Below the pieces are notes generated by a model, which ran no database searches, was not told where the DNA came from, and saw only the letters and a program-made list of their open reading frames with translations. DNA of 64,000 bases from Chitinophagales bacterium 33-2 (lineage in GTDB: Bacteria; Bacteroidota; Bacteroidia; Chitinophagales; Chitinophagaceae): contig MWYV01000036.1 in the NCBI GenBank assembly GCA_002050435.1, positions 1 to 64,000 of the forward strand. Direction: 5' to 3'. Each line of letters begins with the position of its first letter. The stretch's first letter is position 1. Both the position numbers and the translations under genes were made by a program. This document shows, in pieces, positions 31,486 through 40,366 of this stretch.

Positions 31486-32016
31486 AAAAATAGATTGGTT
31501 TGTGAATATATGGTTCACATAAGGGTTATTGAACTTGAAAAAATGTCTATCATGTAGCGTTAACTACTACATAAACACATAGAAGGCGGATTAATTCTAA
31601 AAGAGAAGATTTTAGAAGGATTGGAACAGAACGCAATGCGATAACGCTAACCAGTACAAAATAATGGGTAAAAGTAGTTATTCTATCAGTAACTACAAAT
31701 TTTATATTCAAAATATACCTAATATTTATCACAGAAAAAACTAAGTAATAACCCCTAGAATTATCTAATTCACATAAAATCAATCCTTTCCGTTTTTAAA
31801 CTTAATAAAATTTTAATCCTGGAATGTTCTAAACGAGATAAAGAAGTTGTGAACCCTGTGCTTTCAACTATCCTTAACTAAATTTCGCTTTTCAGGCATA
31901 GTTTTTTAATCCACATTTGTGCGTAACTATTGCTGGCGGGGTCCGCGCTGTTTTATATATCTTGTAAGCGTAAGCACCGCCCAACCCCAAATTGATTCAC
32001 ACTAACAAAAAATAAT

Positions 32017-33042
32017 TTGAGAGACACAATTATCAACCTGGAAACCGTTAACCCTATTGAATTTTTTGGAGTAAACAACGGTAAACTTGATATCTTAAAA
32101 AAGAAATTTCCCCTTCTAAAGATCCTTTCAAGAGGAACACAGATCAAACTTAGCGGTGCACCTGAACAGGTGGAAGGCGCTAAAGAAAAAATCGACCTCA
32201 TTGTGCAATATCTCGAGAGAAATGGGCACATGAGTGAAAATTATTTCGAGCAAATCCTTGGAGGCGATGATGCCGAAACTGTCGATAATTTTGTTGACCG
32301 TAATCCAAATGATGTCCTGGTTTTCGGTCCAAACGGCAAAACCGTAAGAGCCAGAACTGCCAACCAGAAAAGACTTGTTACGGCTGCGGAAAAGAATGAC
32401 ATTGTTTTTGCCATCGGACCTGCAGGAACCGGCAAAACTTATACCGCCGTGGCCATGGCCGTACGTGCTTTAAAAAATAAAGCAGTTAAAAAGATTGTCC
32501 TGACACGACCCGCAGTGGAAGCAGGTGAAAACCTGGGATTCCTGCCCGGCGATCTGAAAGAAAAGATCGATCCCTACCTGCGACCTTTATACGATGCACT
32601 CGATGATATGATCCCGGCCGACAAATTGGGCTACTATATGAGTACCCGTACCATCGAGATCGCGCCGCTTGCTTATATGAGAGGCCGCACACTGGATAAC
32701 TGTTTTATCATCCTTGATGAAGCACAAAATGCCACAGATCTTCAGATAAAAATGTTTCTTACCCGAATCGGAGGTAATGCAAAAGCCATTATTACCGGTG
32801 ACCTTACACAGGTAGACTTACCAAAAAACCAGAAAAGCGGCCTTGCAAAAGCCAGCCGTATATTAAAAAATGTAGAGGGTATTGGTTATATTGAATTAGA
32901 TGAAGAAGATGTTGTGCGTCACAAACTGGTGAAAGCGATTCTGAAAGCTTACGACAAAGAATTTCTGCGTGAACAGGAAATTGAAGAAGCTGAAAAAAAA
33001 GAAAGAAAAGAACGAAGGTTTTACGACCGCAATGAAAGTTGA
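32017..33042 (+). CDS. phoH: PhoH family ATPase
   Basis: 341 aa (TTG start); FAIGPAGTGKTYTAVAMAV; VLTRPAVEAGENLGFLPGDLKEKIDPYLRPLYDAL; ITGDLTQVDLP. Confidence 0.95.
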   Translation: MRDTIINLETVNPIEFFGVNNGKLDILKKKFPLLKILSRGTQIKLSGAPEQVEGAKEKIDLIVQYLERNGHMSENYFEQILGGDDAETVDNFVDRNPNDVLVFGPNGKTVRARTANQKRLVTAAEKNDIVFAIGPAGTGKTYTAVAMAVRALKNKAVKKIVLTRPAVEAGENLGFLPGDLKEKIDPYLRPLYDALDDMIPADKLGYYMSTRTIEIAPLAYMRGRTLDNCFIILDEAQNATDLQIKMFLTRIGGNAKAIITGDLTQVDLPKNQKSGLAKASRILKNVEGIGYIELDEEDVVRHKLVKAILKAYDKEFLREQEIEEAEKKERKERRFYDRNES

Positions 33043-33050
33043 TCATACTA

Positions 33051-33076
33051 AAGTGCCTCTAAAGGCACTTTTTTTT
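33051..33076 (+). terminator. Rho-independent terminator after phoH
   Basis: AAGTGCCT-ctaa-AGGCACTT followed by TTTTTTATT. Confidence 0.85.
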
Positions 33077-33128
33077 ATTGCCTGAAGCCATCTCAGTCAA
33101 ACCCCTTTTACGTCCATATCTTTGCAAC

Positions 33129-33551
33129 ATGAGATGTTTTTGGTTCCTGGTATTTTTTACCCTGCTTATATCCTGCAATGACAGCAATAATAAAGATGCA
33201 GTCCTTTCTGAGAATGATACAGATGCTGCAAGAAATTTTATCCGTGCCGCCCTGGATGGGCGCTGGGATGATGCCAAAAAATATATGATCCCTGATTCTG
33301 TTAATGTGCAGATCATTGAACGCGCCTCTTCGCGGTATCAGTTACAGCCGAAAGAGGAAAGAAGAAGTTACAGGGAATCCACTATCCGCATCTTTGATTC
33401 GCGGCAGGTGAACGACAGCATTACCATCATTCACTATTCCAATACATTTAAAAATGCACGCGATTCATTAAAAGTGGTTCAGCAGAATGGACAATGGCTG
33501 ATCGATTTAAAATATTCATTACTTCCCGGCAATGCTTATAACAATCAATAA
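33129..33551 (+). CDS. putative lipoprotein (DUF4878-like)
   Basis: MRCFWFLVFFTLLISCND lipobox; ATG chosen downstream of the ORF opening. Confidence 0.7.
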   Translation: MRCFWFLVFFTLLISCNDSNNKDAVLSENDTDAARNFIRAALDGRWDDAKKYMIPDSVNVQIIERASSRYQLQPKEERRSYRESTIRIFDSRQVNDSITIIHYSNTFKNARDSLKVVQQNGQWLIDLKYSLLPGNAYNNQ

Positions 33552-33894
33552 TCTGTTTTTATTAGGTTTGGCAGGAGGATCTGGTACTATCCTGCGTTTC
33601 CTGATTCAAAAAAAACTCAATGGCAGTTTTCCTTATGGCACTCTTGCCGTTAATATAGTGGGCTGCTTTGTTATAGGGCTGGTATGGGGCTATTTCGCTA
33701 AGCAACAAAATATGCAAAAACAAATACTCCTGGCTGCAGGATTCTGCGGAGGCTTTACAACTTTTTCTGCTTTTACTGCTGAAGGCCTTCAAATGATCAT
33801 GGATCACCGGCTGTTTCATTTTTTTATCTATACTGCAGGAAGTATTTTGATTGGACTCTTAATAACATTCCTTGGTTTTAAAATTACCAGCTGA
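33532..33894 (+). CDS. crcB: fluoride exporter CrcB/Fluc
   Basis: 120 aa; GGSGTILRFLIQKKL, GTLAVNIVGCFVIGL, GFCGGFTTFSAFTAE. Confidence 0.95.
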   Translation: MLITINNLFLLGLAGGSGTILRFLIQKKLNGSFPYGTLAVNIVGCFVIGLVWGYFAKQQNMQKQILLAAGFCGGFTTFSAFTAEGLQMIMDHRLFHFFIYTAGSILIGLLITFLGFKITS

Positions 33895-34454
33895 TGAACA
33901 GATCAACACAAGTGCTCCACCCCTGGCATGGTGCGCATTTTGGCAACAAGGTGCCTGAAATTGTGAATGCGTTGATTGAAATAACCCAGGGATCCCGAAC
34001 CAAATATGAGATTGATAAGCCAACAGGCTTGCTTAAACTTGACAGGGTGATTTATTCTTCTTTTCATTACCCGGTGAATTATGGTTTTATCCCGCAAACA
34101 CTCGGAGAAGATGGTGATCCGCTGGACATTCTTGTTTTGTGTTCCCAACCGATCCAGCCTTTATGTCTTGTCGAAGCTACTGTTATCGGAAATATGCAAA
34201 TGATCGATACAGGTGAAAAAGACGATAAAATTATCGCAGTTGCCACCAATGACCCCTCGGTAAATCATATAACATCCATAGAAGGATTACCGAAACATTT
34301 TATCATTGAATTGAGGAATTATTTTGAACAATACAAGGTCCTTGAGAATAAACAGGTGCAGATCGAAGATTTTCAAAATAAAGAAATAGCTTACCAGATC
34401 ATAAGGGAAGCAATTGATTTTTACATGCAAACATTTCCTGATGCACCTAAATAA
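33894..34454 (+). CDS. ppa: inorganic pyrophosphatase
   Basis: 186 aa; KYEIDKPTGLLKLDR, YPVNYGFIPQTLGEDGDPLDILVL. Confidence 0.95.
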   Translation: MNRSTQVLHPWHGAHFGNKVPEIVNALIEITQGSRTKYEIDKPTGLLKLDRVIYSSFHYPVNYGFIPQTLGEDGDPLDILVLCSQPIQPLCLVEATVIGNMQMIDTGEKDDKIIAVATNDPSVNHITSIEGLPKHFIIELRNYFEQYKVLENKQVQIEDFQNKEIAYQIIREAIDFYMQTFPDAPK

Positions 34455-34461
34455 TAAGCCC

Positions 34462-34878
34462 ATGACTGCCCAAATTGTAATGACCATTATCCTGATTGGT
34501 TTAACGGCTGGTATATTAAGTGGACTAATTGGTATCGGCGGTGGGATTATTTTGGTTCCTGCCCTTGTTTATTTCCTAAGTTATAACCAGCACCAGGCTC
34601 AGGGCACATCGCTTGGCGTGCTCTCCTTTCCGGTTGTATTGCTTGCTTTTCTTAAATATTATTTTGACTTAAAAAAATCTGAAACGCCTGTTGACTTCAG
34701 CATAATAGGACTGCTGGCAATTGGTTTTATTATTGGAGGATTTTTTGGAAGCAGCCTGGCACTGAAACTCGACAAAGAAATGCTGAAGAAAATTTTCGCA
34801 GTGATCCTTTTCTATACCGCTTTTAAAATGCTGGGCTGGGACAGTGCCATTTATCGCTTTATTAAAAATATCTTTTAA
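34462..34878 (+). CDS. TauE/SafE family half-size membrane protein
   Basis: GILSGLIGIGGGIILVPALVYFL, QAQGTSLG motif; ATG placed after the ppa stop. Confidence 0.82.
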   Translation: MTAQIVMTIILIGLTAGILSGLIGIGGGIILVPALVYFLSYNQHQAQGTSLGVLSFPVVLLAFLKYYFDLKKSETPVDFSIIGLLAIGFIIGGFFGSSLALKLDKEMLKKIFAVILFYTAFKMLGWDSAIYRFIKNIF

Positions 34879-35620
34879 TGCTTTTTAACTGGTGTGTTCT
34901 TTGATGATTTTCGGCATGCAGAATACCTTCCCCGGTCAGTGTATCAATGCGCACTTTTCCTGACGCATGAATGATGTTTTCATTATCCAGCATCATGCCT
35001 ACATGCGTAACCCTGCCATTCTCATTATGAAAAAATGCAAGATCACCGGTGCGTGCTTCTACTGTTGAACTGACTACGGTTCCCTCAAGTTCCTGTTGCC
35101 ATGCATCCCGCGGAATTTTAATGCCCGCGATCTTGAAACATGATTGAACAAAGCCACTGCAGTCAATACCCATAAAAGTTTTGCCGCCCCACAAATAAGG
35201 CGTGTTCAGGAACATTTTAGCTGTAGCTGATAGGCTGTTATAATCATGGGCTCGAAAATCAGAGGTTAAGCCTTCATAACTATAGTCAGGGTTCCAGAGT
35301 GTTTTTTTTTCACGGTCATATCCTGTAAGAAAAGCACCTAACGGTATTTGTAACGTGCCCTTTTTCCATTGCAATTGATTAATCAATGCTTTTGCAACGA
35401 TATTTTGATCCATGCGTTCCGATAGATCTAAAAGTTCTATAAGGTGGTTCGTTACCCATCCTTCATAAGCATCATAATGAGTTTTAACCTTGAACCATTC
35501 ATCTTTTTGTTCCAGCACCTGCATAGTTTCCCCAAACAATAACTGGTTGGACATTTCTGAACGGTGAGCAGGTTCACTTCGCATTGGAGCCAGGGCCAAA
35601 TTGCAAATAGCAGTTTCCAT
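34862..35620 (-). CDS. SH3-domain C40 (NlpC/P60) peptidase
   Basis: 252 aa; LWGGKTFMGIDCSGFVQSCFK, DLAFFHNENGRVTHVGMML. Confidence 0.92.
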   Translation of the reverse strand: METAICNLALAPMRSEPAHRSEMSNQLLFGETMQVLEQKDEWFKVKTHYDAYEGWVTNHLIELLDLSERMDQNIVAKALINQLQWKKGTLQIPLGAFLTGYDREKKTLWNPDYSYEGLTSDFRAHDYNSLSATAKMFLNTPYLWGGKTFMGIDCSGFVQSCFKIAGIKIPRDAWQQELEGTVVSSTVEARTGDLAFFHNENGRVTHVGMMLDNENIIHASGKVRIDTLTGEGILHAENHQRTHQLKSIKRYF

Positions 35621-35687
35621 AATTATTTGTGGTTAATAAAATTGATTATGCAAATTTGCATGGTTTACATCTCAATCGCAAACCAAT

Positions 35688-36269
35688 TTGAACCGACAAT
35701 ATCAACATATTTCCGATATTGAACTACTGGAGCGCTATTATTCAGAAAAAAACCAGGAATGGATCGGCATTCTGCTGGAACGATATACTATGTTGTTATT
35801 TGGTGTGTGCATGAAATATTTGAAGGATGAAAATGAGGCACGTGATTGTGTACAACAGGTATTTTTAAAGGTGTTGATGGAAATACCCAAATACAGGGTG
35901 GAATATTTTAAATCATGGTTATACATAATTGCTAAAAACCACTGCCTGATGCGGTTAAGATCGAGGGGCAGCAAGTCACCAAAAGAACTGAATGAATCTT
36001 TACTGGTTTTTTCAGAAGAAACGCCCAGGAAAGAAATTGAGGAAAAAGAACTCACCTTTGATCTGCTCGAACACGCGCTGGATGAATTAAATGAAGAGCA
36101 AAAGCAATGTGTAATTTTGTTTTATCTTAAAAAAAGAAGTTACCAGCAGATCGCCGAAATTACCGGGTTCACACTGCTGCAGGTAAAGAGTTATATCCAG
36201 AATGGCAAACGTAATCTGAAGATCATTCTTGAAACAAAGCTGAAGGAAAAAAGGGAAAATGAAAGATGA
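35688..36269 (+). CDS. RNA polymerase ECF-type sigma-70 factor
   Basis: 193 aa; EARDCVQQVFLKVLMEIPKYRVEYFKSWLYIIAKNHCLMRLR; sigma-4 RSYQQIAEITGFTLLQVKSYIQNGKRNLK. Confidence 0.92.
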   Translation: MNRQYQHISDIELLERYYSEKNQEWIGILLERYTMLLFGVCMKYLKDENEARDCVQQVFLKVLMEIPKYRVEYFKSWLYIIAKNHCLMRLRSRGSKSPKELNESLLVFSEETPRKEIEEKELTFDLLEHALDELNEEQKQCVILFYLKKRSYQQIAEITGFTLLQVKSYIQNGKRNLKIILETKLKEKRENER

Positions 36270-36621
36270 TTTAAAAGACATATTATCCAATCTCAATCCA
36301 GGCATCGACCAGGAAACCCTGCTTTTATACCTTCAGGGGAAACTATCTGAGGAAAAACATCATGAACTGGAAAAACAGATCCTCCGGGATGATTTTGATT
36401 CCGATGCACTAGAAGGCCTTGAAGGAATGCAGGACCGGAAAAATGTGCAGGTCATTGTAGATCAGCTCAACCAGGAACTGAGAAAAAAAACGATAAAGAA
36501 AAAGCGCAGCAAGTTGCAGGAGTTGAACATCCAGCCCTGGATCATCATTTCACTTATTATTATTCTTCTTCTGATCGTGATCAGTTATGTCATCATATTC
36601 ATGTACATGAAAGAACAATAA
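36259..36621 (+). CDS. single-TM protein, putative anti-sigma-like partner
   Basis: 120 aa, overlaps sigma gene; cytoplasmic N-term then TM IIISLIIILLLIVISYVIIFMYM. Confidence 0.7.
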   Translation: MKDDLKDILSNLNPGIDQETLLLYLQGKLSEEKHHELEKQILRDDFDSDALEGLEGMQDRKNVQVIVDQLNQELRKKTIKKKRSKLQELNIQPWIIISLIIILLLIVISYVIIFMYMKEQ

Positions 36622-36623
36622 AA

Positions 36624-36645
36624 AAAAGAACCCTGAGGTTCTTTT
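36624..36645. terminator. bidirectional terminator hairpin
   Basis: AAAAGAACC-ctga-GGTTCTTTT between convergent genes. Confidence 0.8.
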
Positions 36646-36649
36646 CATT

Positions 36650-37669
36650 TTATTGATATTGTATGTAGATCGGTTTAGGCCTGAGGTTTAATATTTCTTC
36701 ACGCGTCATCAACTCTGCCTGGTTCGAGTATTCCGTATCATTTACATAAAACAGTTTAAATCCGGTGAACTGCACAGGTTGTGGGCTGATCCAGCTATAG
36801 TAGGTACTTTTCTTTTTTGCCGTATTTCCCCATCCATCCATATCCATAATAATTTGCAGTTCGGGGTAAAGTTTGATGTTTTTATAATTGGTGACCATGC
36901 CCTGGGTAAACCTGTGGATCATAAACATCTTTGCCGGCAGGTTGTGTTTTTTTACAAGTCCGGCCAGGTATTCTGTAATATAATTGATGTCTGCGGCATC
37001 CACTGTTCCGATCACGCTACCGGGTTTTTTATTTCCTTTTGCTTTCATAGCAAATTCAGGGTCGATCCCCAGGTGTACATTCGGCATCGACAAATATTTT
37101 TCCAGTGCAGGGATCTCAGATTCAAAATCACTAAGTCCAACCTGCACATCAAGAAATACTTCAGCATTAATTTCTTTCGCCCAGCTCAGTATCGTATCGA
37201 TTTGGGAATTGGGCATTCTGAAACGGTATTTTCCATCTTTACCCGGTGCTGCCTGGGCAGTAACACAGATATAGTGTAAGGCTGGTATGGCAGGTATGGT
37301 ACTGTCTGCATCAGTCCACTTCTGAACTTCATCCATCAGCCTTTTCATCATTTCCTGTTTGGGCCATTTACCCAATGCGCCCATCCTGTTTGAATACAGG
37401 TTACCATAATAGGCAATCACACGTTTGAAAGGTAGTATGGCACCAGGAACAGGGTAGGGTTCCATAACAGGCCATCTGCCGGTTGTATCGCCATTCGCCA
37501 GGTTGTTTTGTAAGTCACGGTAAGTTGCTGAATCCAGTCGGGGTTCCTGAGGACCTGCTGGCACATTGTTTTGAGTAGAATCAGAAGAAGCGGTTTGGGT
37601 TTTTTCGGAATTACTGTTATTACAGGCAACCATTCCTGCAAGGCAAAAAAGAAAAATAAAGTTTTTCAT
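36650..37669 (-). CDS. putative lipoprotein of unknown function
   Basis: 339 aa; LAGMVACNNSN lipobox; long conserved-looking globular domain. Confidence 0.75.
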   Translation of the reverse strand: MKNFIFLFCLAGMVACNNSNSEKTQTASSDSTQNNVPAGPQEPRLDSATYRDLQNNLANGDTTGRWPVMEPYPVPGAILPFKRVIAYYGNLYSNRMGALGKWPKQEMMKRLMDEVQKWTDADSTIPAIPALHYICVTAQAAPGKDGKYRFRMPNSQIDTILSWAKEINAEVFLDVQVGLSDFESEIPALEKYLSMPNVHLGIDPEFAMKAKGNKKPGSVIGTVDAADINYITEYLAGLVKKHNLPAKMFMIHRFTQGMVTNYKNIKLYPELQIIMDMDGWGNTAKKKSTYYSWISPQPVQFTGFKLFYVNDTEYSNQAELMTREEILNLRPKPIYIQYQ

Positions 37670-37770
37670 TATTATGATATAACCGAAGGAAAATTTAAAT
37701 GATCCGGTATAAAACGGAAATTAAATGAAAGCGCTGGTATTTAATAATTTATCTCTTAAAAATCTGTAGC

Positions 37771-37787
37771 TGGCATAAGATTTACAT
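37771..37787 (+). promoter_or_regulatory. TGGCATAAGATTTACAT, sigma-54-like -24/-12 candidate (copy 1)
   Basis: Identical 17-mer at 38918-38934; 21 bp ahead of the ATG of the 37809 ORF. Confidence 0.5.
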
Positions 37788-37808
37788 CCATAAAAGAAAT
37801 GATGGATT

Positions 37809-38048
37809 ATGAAAAATGAAGAAACAGGTCGTAACAGACCTTCAGAAGTTGGGCGAAATAAGGACCCCAACCTAAGAGATTATTCAGGCCAGCAGCCGGG
37901 AACGAACACCATCAGTTCGAGTGAATCAGATGAGGGCAACCAAAAATTGTCGGAAACAGCAAAAGATGGGTTTAATGAAGACCGACCGGATCCGCGAGCA
38001 GACAGAAACCTGGACGAAGTAAATGATGATGAAGACAGGGTATATTAA
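37809..38048 (+). CDS. small hydrophilic, probably disordered protein
   Basis: 79 aa, rich in D/E/N/R/S; followed by strong terminator. Confidence 0.65.
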   Translation: MKNEETGRNRPSEVGRNKDPNLRDYSGQQPGTNTISSSESDEGNQKLSETAKDGFNEDRPDPRADRNLDEVNDDEDRVY

Positions 38049-38051
38049 TTA

Positions 38052-38084
38052 GAAGCACTGGTTGCCCAGTGCTTCAATTTTTTC
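38052..38084 (+). terminator. Rho-independent terminator
   Basis: GAAGCACTGG-ttgc-CCAGTGCTTC then AATTTTTTC. Confidence 0.85.
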
Positions 38085-38099
38085 TTTTGCCCAAAAAAC

Positions 38100-38453
38100 T
38101 TAACTGGTGGTTTCGTTGTTCTTCTGACTTCTTTTGCTTCCCGAGCTTTGACCTCCCCTTCTTCCGATCTCACTCATGTGCTCACGGTTCTGACTCACAA
38201 TTTGTCCACCTTTCCTGCCTGCGGCCCTGGCTTCTTCACTGCTCCACTCATGCGCAACACCCTGCTTGTGTGCGGCCCTGCCACCTTCACTTGCAATTTG
38301 TCTTTGCTTTTGCGGATCCATAGCTGCAAAACCTCTGTGAGAACTTCTGCTTTTCTGAGACTGCCCATCATTCCTTTCCTGGGGATGCTGGTTTTCTTTT
38401 GCTGATCCAGGTTCTCTGTTCCCCTGGAATTCATTTTGACCTCTTTCTTCCAT
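38100..38453 (-). CDS. KGG repeat (Con-10-type) stress protein
   Basis: 117 aa; RQIASEGGRAAHKQG, ARAAGRKGGQ, MSEIGRRGGQS repeats. Confidence 0.88.
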   Translation of the reverse strand: MEERGQNEFQGNREPGSAKENQHPQERNDGQSQKSRSSHRGFAAMDPQKQRQIASEGGRAAHKQGVAHEWSSEEARAAGRKGGQIVSQNREHMSEIGRRGGQSSGSKRSQKNNETTS

Positions 38454-38475
38454 AACGCACTATTTTTTAAATGGT

Positions 38476-38491
38476 TAGAATTTAAATTCTA
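38476..38491. promoter_or_regulatory. 16-bp perfect palindrome TAGAATTTAAATTCTA upstream of KGG gene
   Basis: Self-reverse-complementary; 22 bp upstream of the KGG start. Confidence 0.45.
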
Positions 38492-38627
38492 TCCCAACAA
38501 AATGATGCCTAAGAAGATTCTGCCTTTATACCTGATTTGCTGGGCAATATTTTGTATAATAATCATCAATTTGAGTAATAAAGGGGTAAAAGCACCCACT
38601 TTAAGGATACTAGAAATTTTACGGCAA

Positions 38628-38897
38628 TTACTTCCTGATTTCAAACGATAAAGCGGCGCAATCCGGGACTTCTATAATTTCTACATCAGCAACAAAAGCA
38701 CCCGCCGGCCCGGTTTTACACCAGTTGGCAAATGCCTGAACAGCTGCTTCACTTCCAGAGACAAAAGCTTCAACATCACCATCAACAGTGTTCCGAATCC
38801 AGCCGCCTGCATGCAATGCATCAGCTTTCTTTTTTGCAGAAGCCCGAAAAAAAACACCTTGCACTTTTCCTTTTATCAAAATTTTCAATGCCGCCAT
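38628..38897 (-). CDS. acylphosphatase
   Basis: 89 aa; GKVQGVFFRASAKKKADALHAGGWIRNTVDGDVEAFVSG. Confidence 0.93.
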   Translation of the reverse strand: MAALKILIKGKVQGVFFRASAKKKADALHAGGWIRNTVDGDVEAFVSGSEAAVQAFANWCKTGPAGAFVADVEIIEVPDCAALSFEIRK

Positions 38898-38917
38898 ACT
38901 GCAAAGATGAAACGTTA

Positions 38918-38934
38918 TGGCATAAGATTTACAT
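38918..38934 (+). promoter_or_regulatory. TGGCATAAGATTTACAT, sigma-54-like candidate (copy 2)
   Basis: Identical to 37771-37787; 24 bp ahead of ATG at 38959. Confidence 0.5.
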
Positions 38935-38958
38935 GATTTAAATAAAGCAAAACATTAC

Positions 38959-39138
38959 ATGAACCAAATCACAGAACATAAAGAAAAAAAACAGCAGCCA
39001 GAAGAAAAACAGCAGGTGGCAGTAAACCCTAATCCGCGTGCCAATGAAAACATCAGGGAAAGAACAGAAACGGAGCAGGTGAACAATAACAACAACAGCC
39101 AGGTAGGATCAGAGATCACAGACGGTGAGGCTGGATAA
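38959..39138 (+). CDS. small hydrophilic protein (59 aa; not in supplied ORF track)
   Basis: MNQITEHKEKKQQPEEKQQVAVNPNPRANENIRERTETEQVNNNNNSQVGSEITDGEAG*; preceded by the shared 17-mer. Confidence 0.6.
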   Translation: MNQITEHKEKKQQPEEKQQVAVNPNPRANENIRERTETEQVNNNNNSQVGSEITDGEAG

Positions 39139-39148
39139 AAATTTAATT

Positions 39149-39340
39149 ATGAAAAACGATAAGAAAAATACCGACAACGAAACAAAGATCTACCTCACAC
39201 CGGACAGCACATTGCAAACGCCTGAAGAAAAAGCACATGATGCTTCCATAGATCCAAGGAAAGACGACACGATTTCCGTTTCAAGAGATGACCCGCAGGA
39301 TGATGAACTGACCAATAGTGAAAGAAACACCAAGGATTAA
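39149..39340 (+). CDS. small hydrophilic protein (63 aa)
   Basis: MKNDKKNTDNETKIYLTPDSTLQTPEEKAHDASIDPRKDDTISVSRDDPQDDELTNSERNTKD; 10 bp after previous stop. Confidence 0.6.
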   Translation: MKNDKKNTDNETKIYLTPDSTLQTPEEKAHDASIDPRKDDTISVSRDDPQDDELTNSERNTKD

Positions 39341-39352
39341 CACCCGGTTTCT

Positions 39353-39868
39353 TTAGCGGGGGAATTTATCTTTTCTCTGGTTCCTGATCATCGTTCCAAA
39401 ATCGGTTTTCCTGGTAAATGCTTCTATTACGAGGGCCATTCTTTTTGCAATCGTGTCATCAGTTTTTGCACTGAGGATCCATTTAATGAAATAATTTCTT
39501 TCACCTTGTTTTAACTGCATAAAATAATTCAAAGCCTCCTGCTCCTGTTCAAGGCACTCCATCAAGTCTGGTGGGAGCTCAGGAAGTGAATGATCTTTTT
39601 CAAGTTGCAGTTCCACCATCGCCCCTTCCTTTTTCCTGATCTTTTTCCTGATATCGGCATTGACAGGAAGGATATATTTCCCTGCTCCCATAGGTATCAG
39701 GGCAATGCCAGGGAACAATAAGCCGTCAATGTGCACTTTCACACGAAAAGACCTTTTATCATTTCCATTTAATTCAACAGCAACAGCAGCAGGAACTTCA
39801 ACATAACGCCATCCTGTTTTTTCGCCCTTATCTTCAAATTTTTTAATGGCAGTTTCTAACCTGATCAT
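39353..39868 (-). CDS. DUF1905/YdeI (OmpD-associated)-like protein
   Basis: 171 aa; YVEVPAAVAVELNGNDKRSFRVKVHIDG...PMGAGKYILPVNADIRKKIRKKEGAMVELQLE. Confidence 0.82.
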   Translation of the reverse strand: MIRLETAIKKFEDKGEKTGWRYVEVPAAVAVELNGNDKRSFRVKVHIDGLLFPGIALIPMGAGKYILPVNADIRKKIRKKEGAMVELQLEKDHSLPELPPDLMECLEQEQEALNYFMQLKQGERNYFIKWILSAKTDDTIAKRMALVIEAFTRKTDFGTMIRNQRKDKFPR

Positions 39869-39893
39869 GATTTAAAATAAATTAGTTTGTTTG

Positions 39894-39910
39894 CGGCAAA
39901 AGATTTGCAC
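39894..39910 (+). promoter_or_regulatory. CGGCAAAAGATTTGCAC, sigma-54-like -24/-12 candidate
   Basis: GG and GC at the canonical sigma-54 spacing; aligned with the 17-mers at 37771 and 38918. Confidence 0.5.
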
Positions 39911-39942
39911 AGATGATGGAGAACAAAGTTTTGAAATTTTAA

Positions 39943-40326
39943 ATGATTGCTATGAATAAAAATATGCAAACGGTTCTGATTTGTCATAACGACTTCGGAT
40001 ATCTGAATAAAGTACAGAAAGCTCTTGAGGAAAAAGGCTTTGATGTAGATTCTATAGAAAATGCTGCTGATCTTGTACTTACTGGGATCCGCCTCCACCC
40101 TTCAGTTATTGTTGTCAATCCGGACATGAAAGCTTTTAATGAACAGGGTGTTTGCAAACACCTGATTCAGGAAAAAGGAATCCAGGTAATTCTTGTAATA
40201 GATAAACATTCTACAACAAGAGCAATGGTGGGGGATTGTACTATAGAAGATACAGTGGATGTGAATACAGACCTGAATGCACTGGCCAATTTGATCAAAA
40301 AGCACATATCCGTACATCAAGATTAA
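39943..40326 (+). CDS. receiver-like domain protein, degenerate
   Basis: CheY-like alternation (TVLICHNDFGYLNKVQKALEEKGFDV...HPSVIVVNPDMKAF...IQVILVIDKHS). Confidence 0.65.
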   Translation: MIAMNKNMQTVLICHNDFGYLNKVQKALEEKGFDVDSIENAADLVLTGIRLHPSVIVVNPDMKAFNEQGVCKHLIQEKGIQVILVIDKHSTTRAMVGDCTIEDTVDVNTDLNALANLIKKHISVHQD

Positions 40327-40366
40327 TTAATGGCACCAGATTGGTGAAAGGGATGAAAACGATACT

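Noticed and set aside
31550-31783. 77-aa minus-strand ORF in the AT-rich gap before phoH
   Set aside because: No recognisable domain; probably chance ORF in a long divergent promoter region.
33532-33894. Possible fluoride riboswitch for crcB
   Set aside because: crcB start overlaps the upstream CDS, leaving no untranslated leader for a riboswitch.
36779-37279. 166-aa plus-strand ORF antisense to the 36650-37669 lipoprotein
   Set aside because: Aromatic/His/Cys-rich composition typical of antisense frames; the minus-strand ORF has a lipobox and better coding character.
40331-40346. TGGCACCAGATTGGTG before the GH1 gene as another sigma-54 site
   Set aside because: Has TGGCAC but lacks GC at the -12 position; insufficient match.
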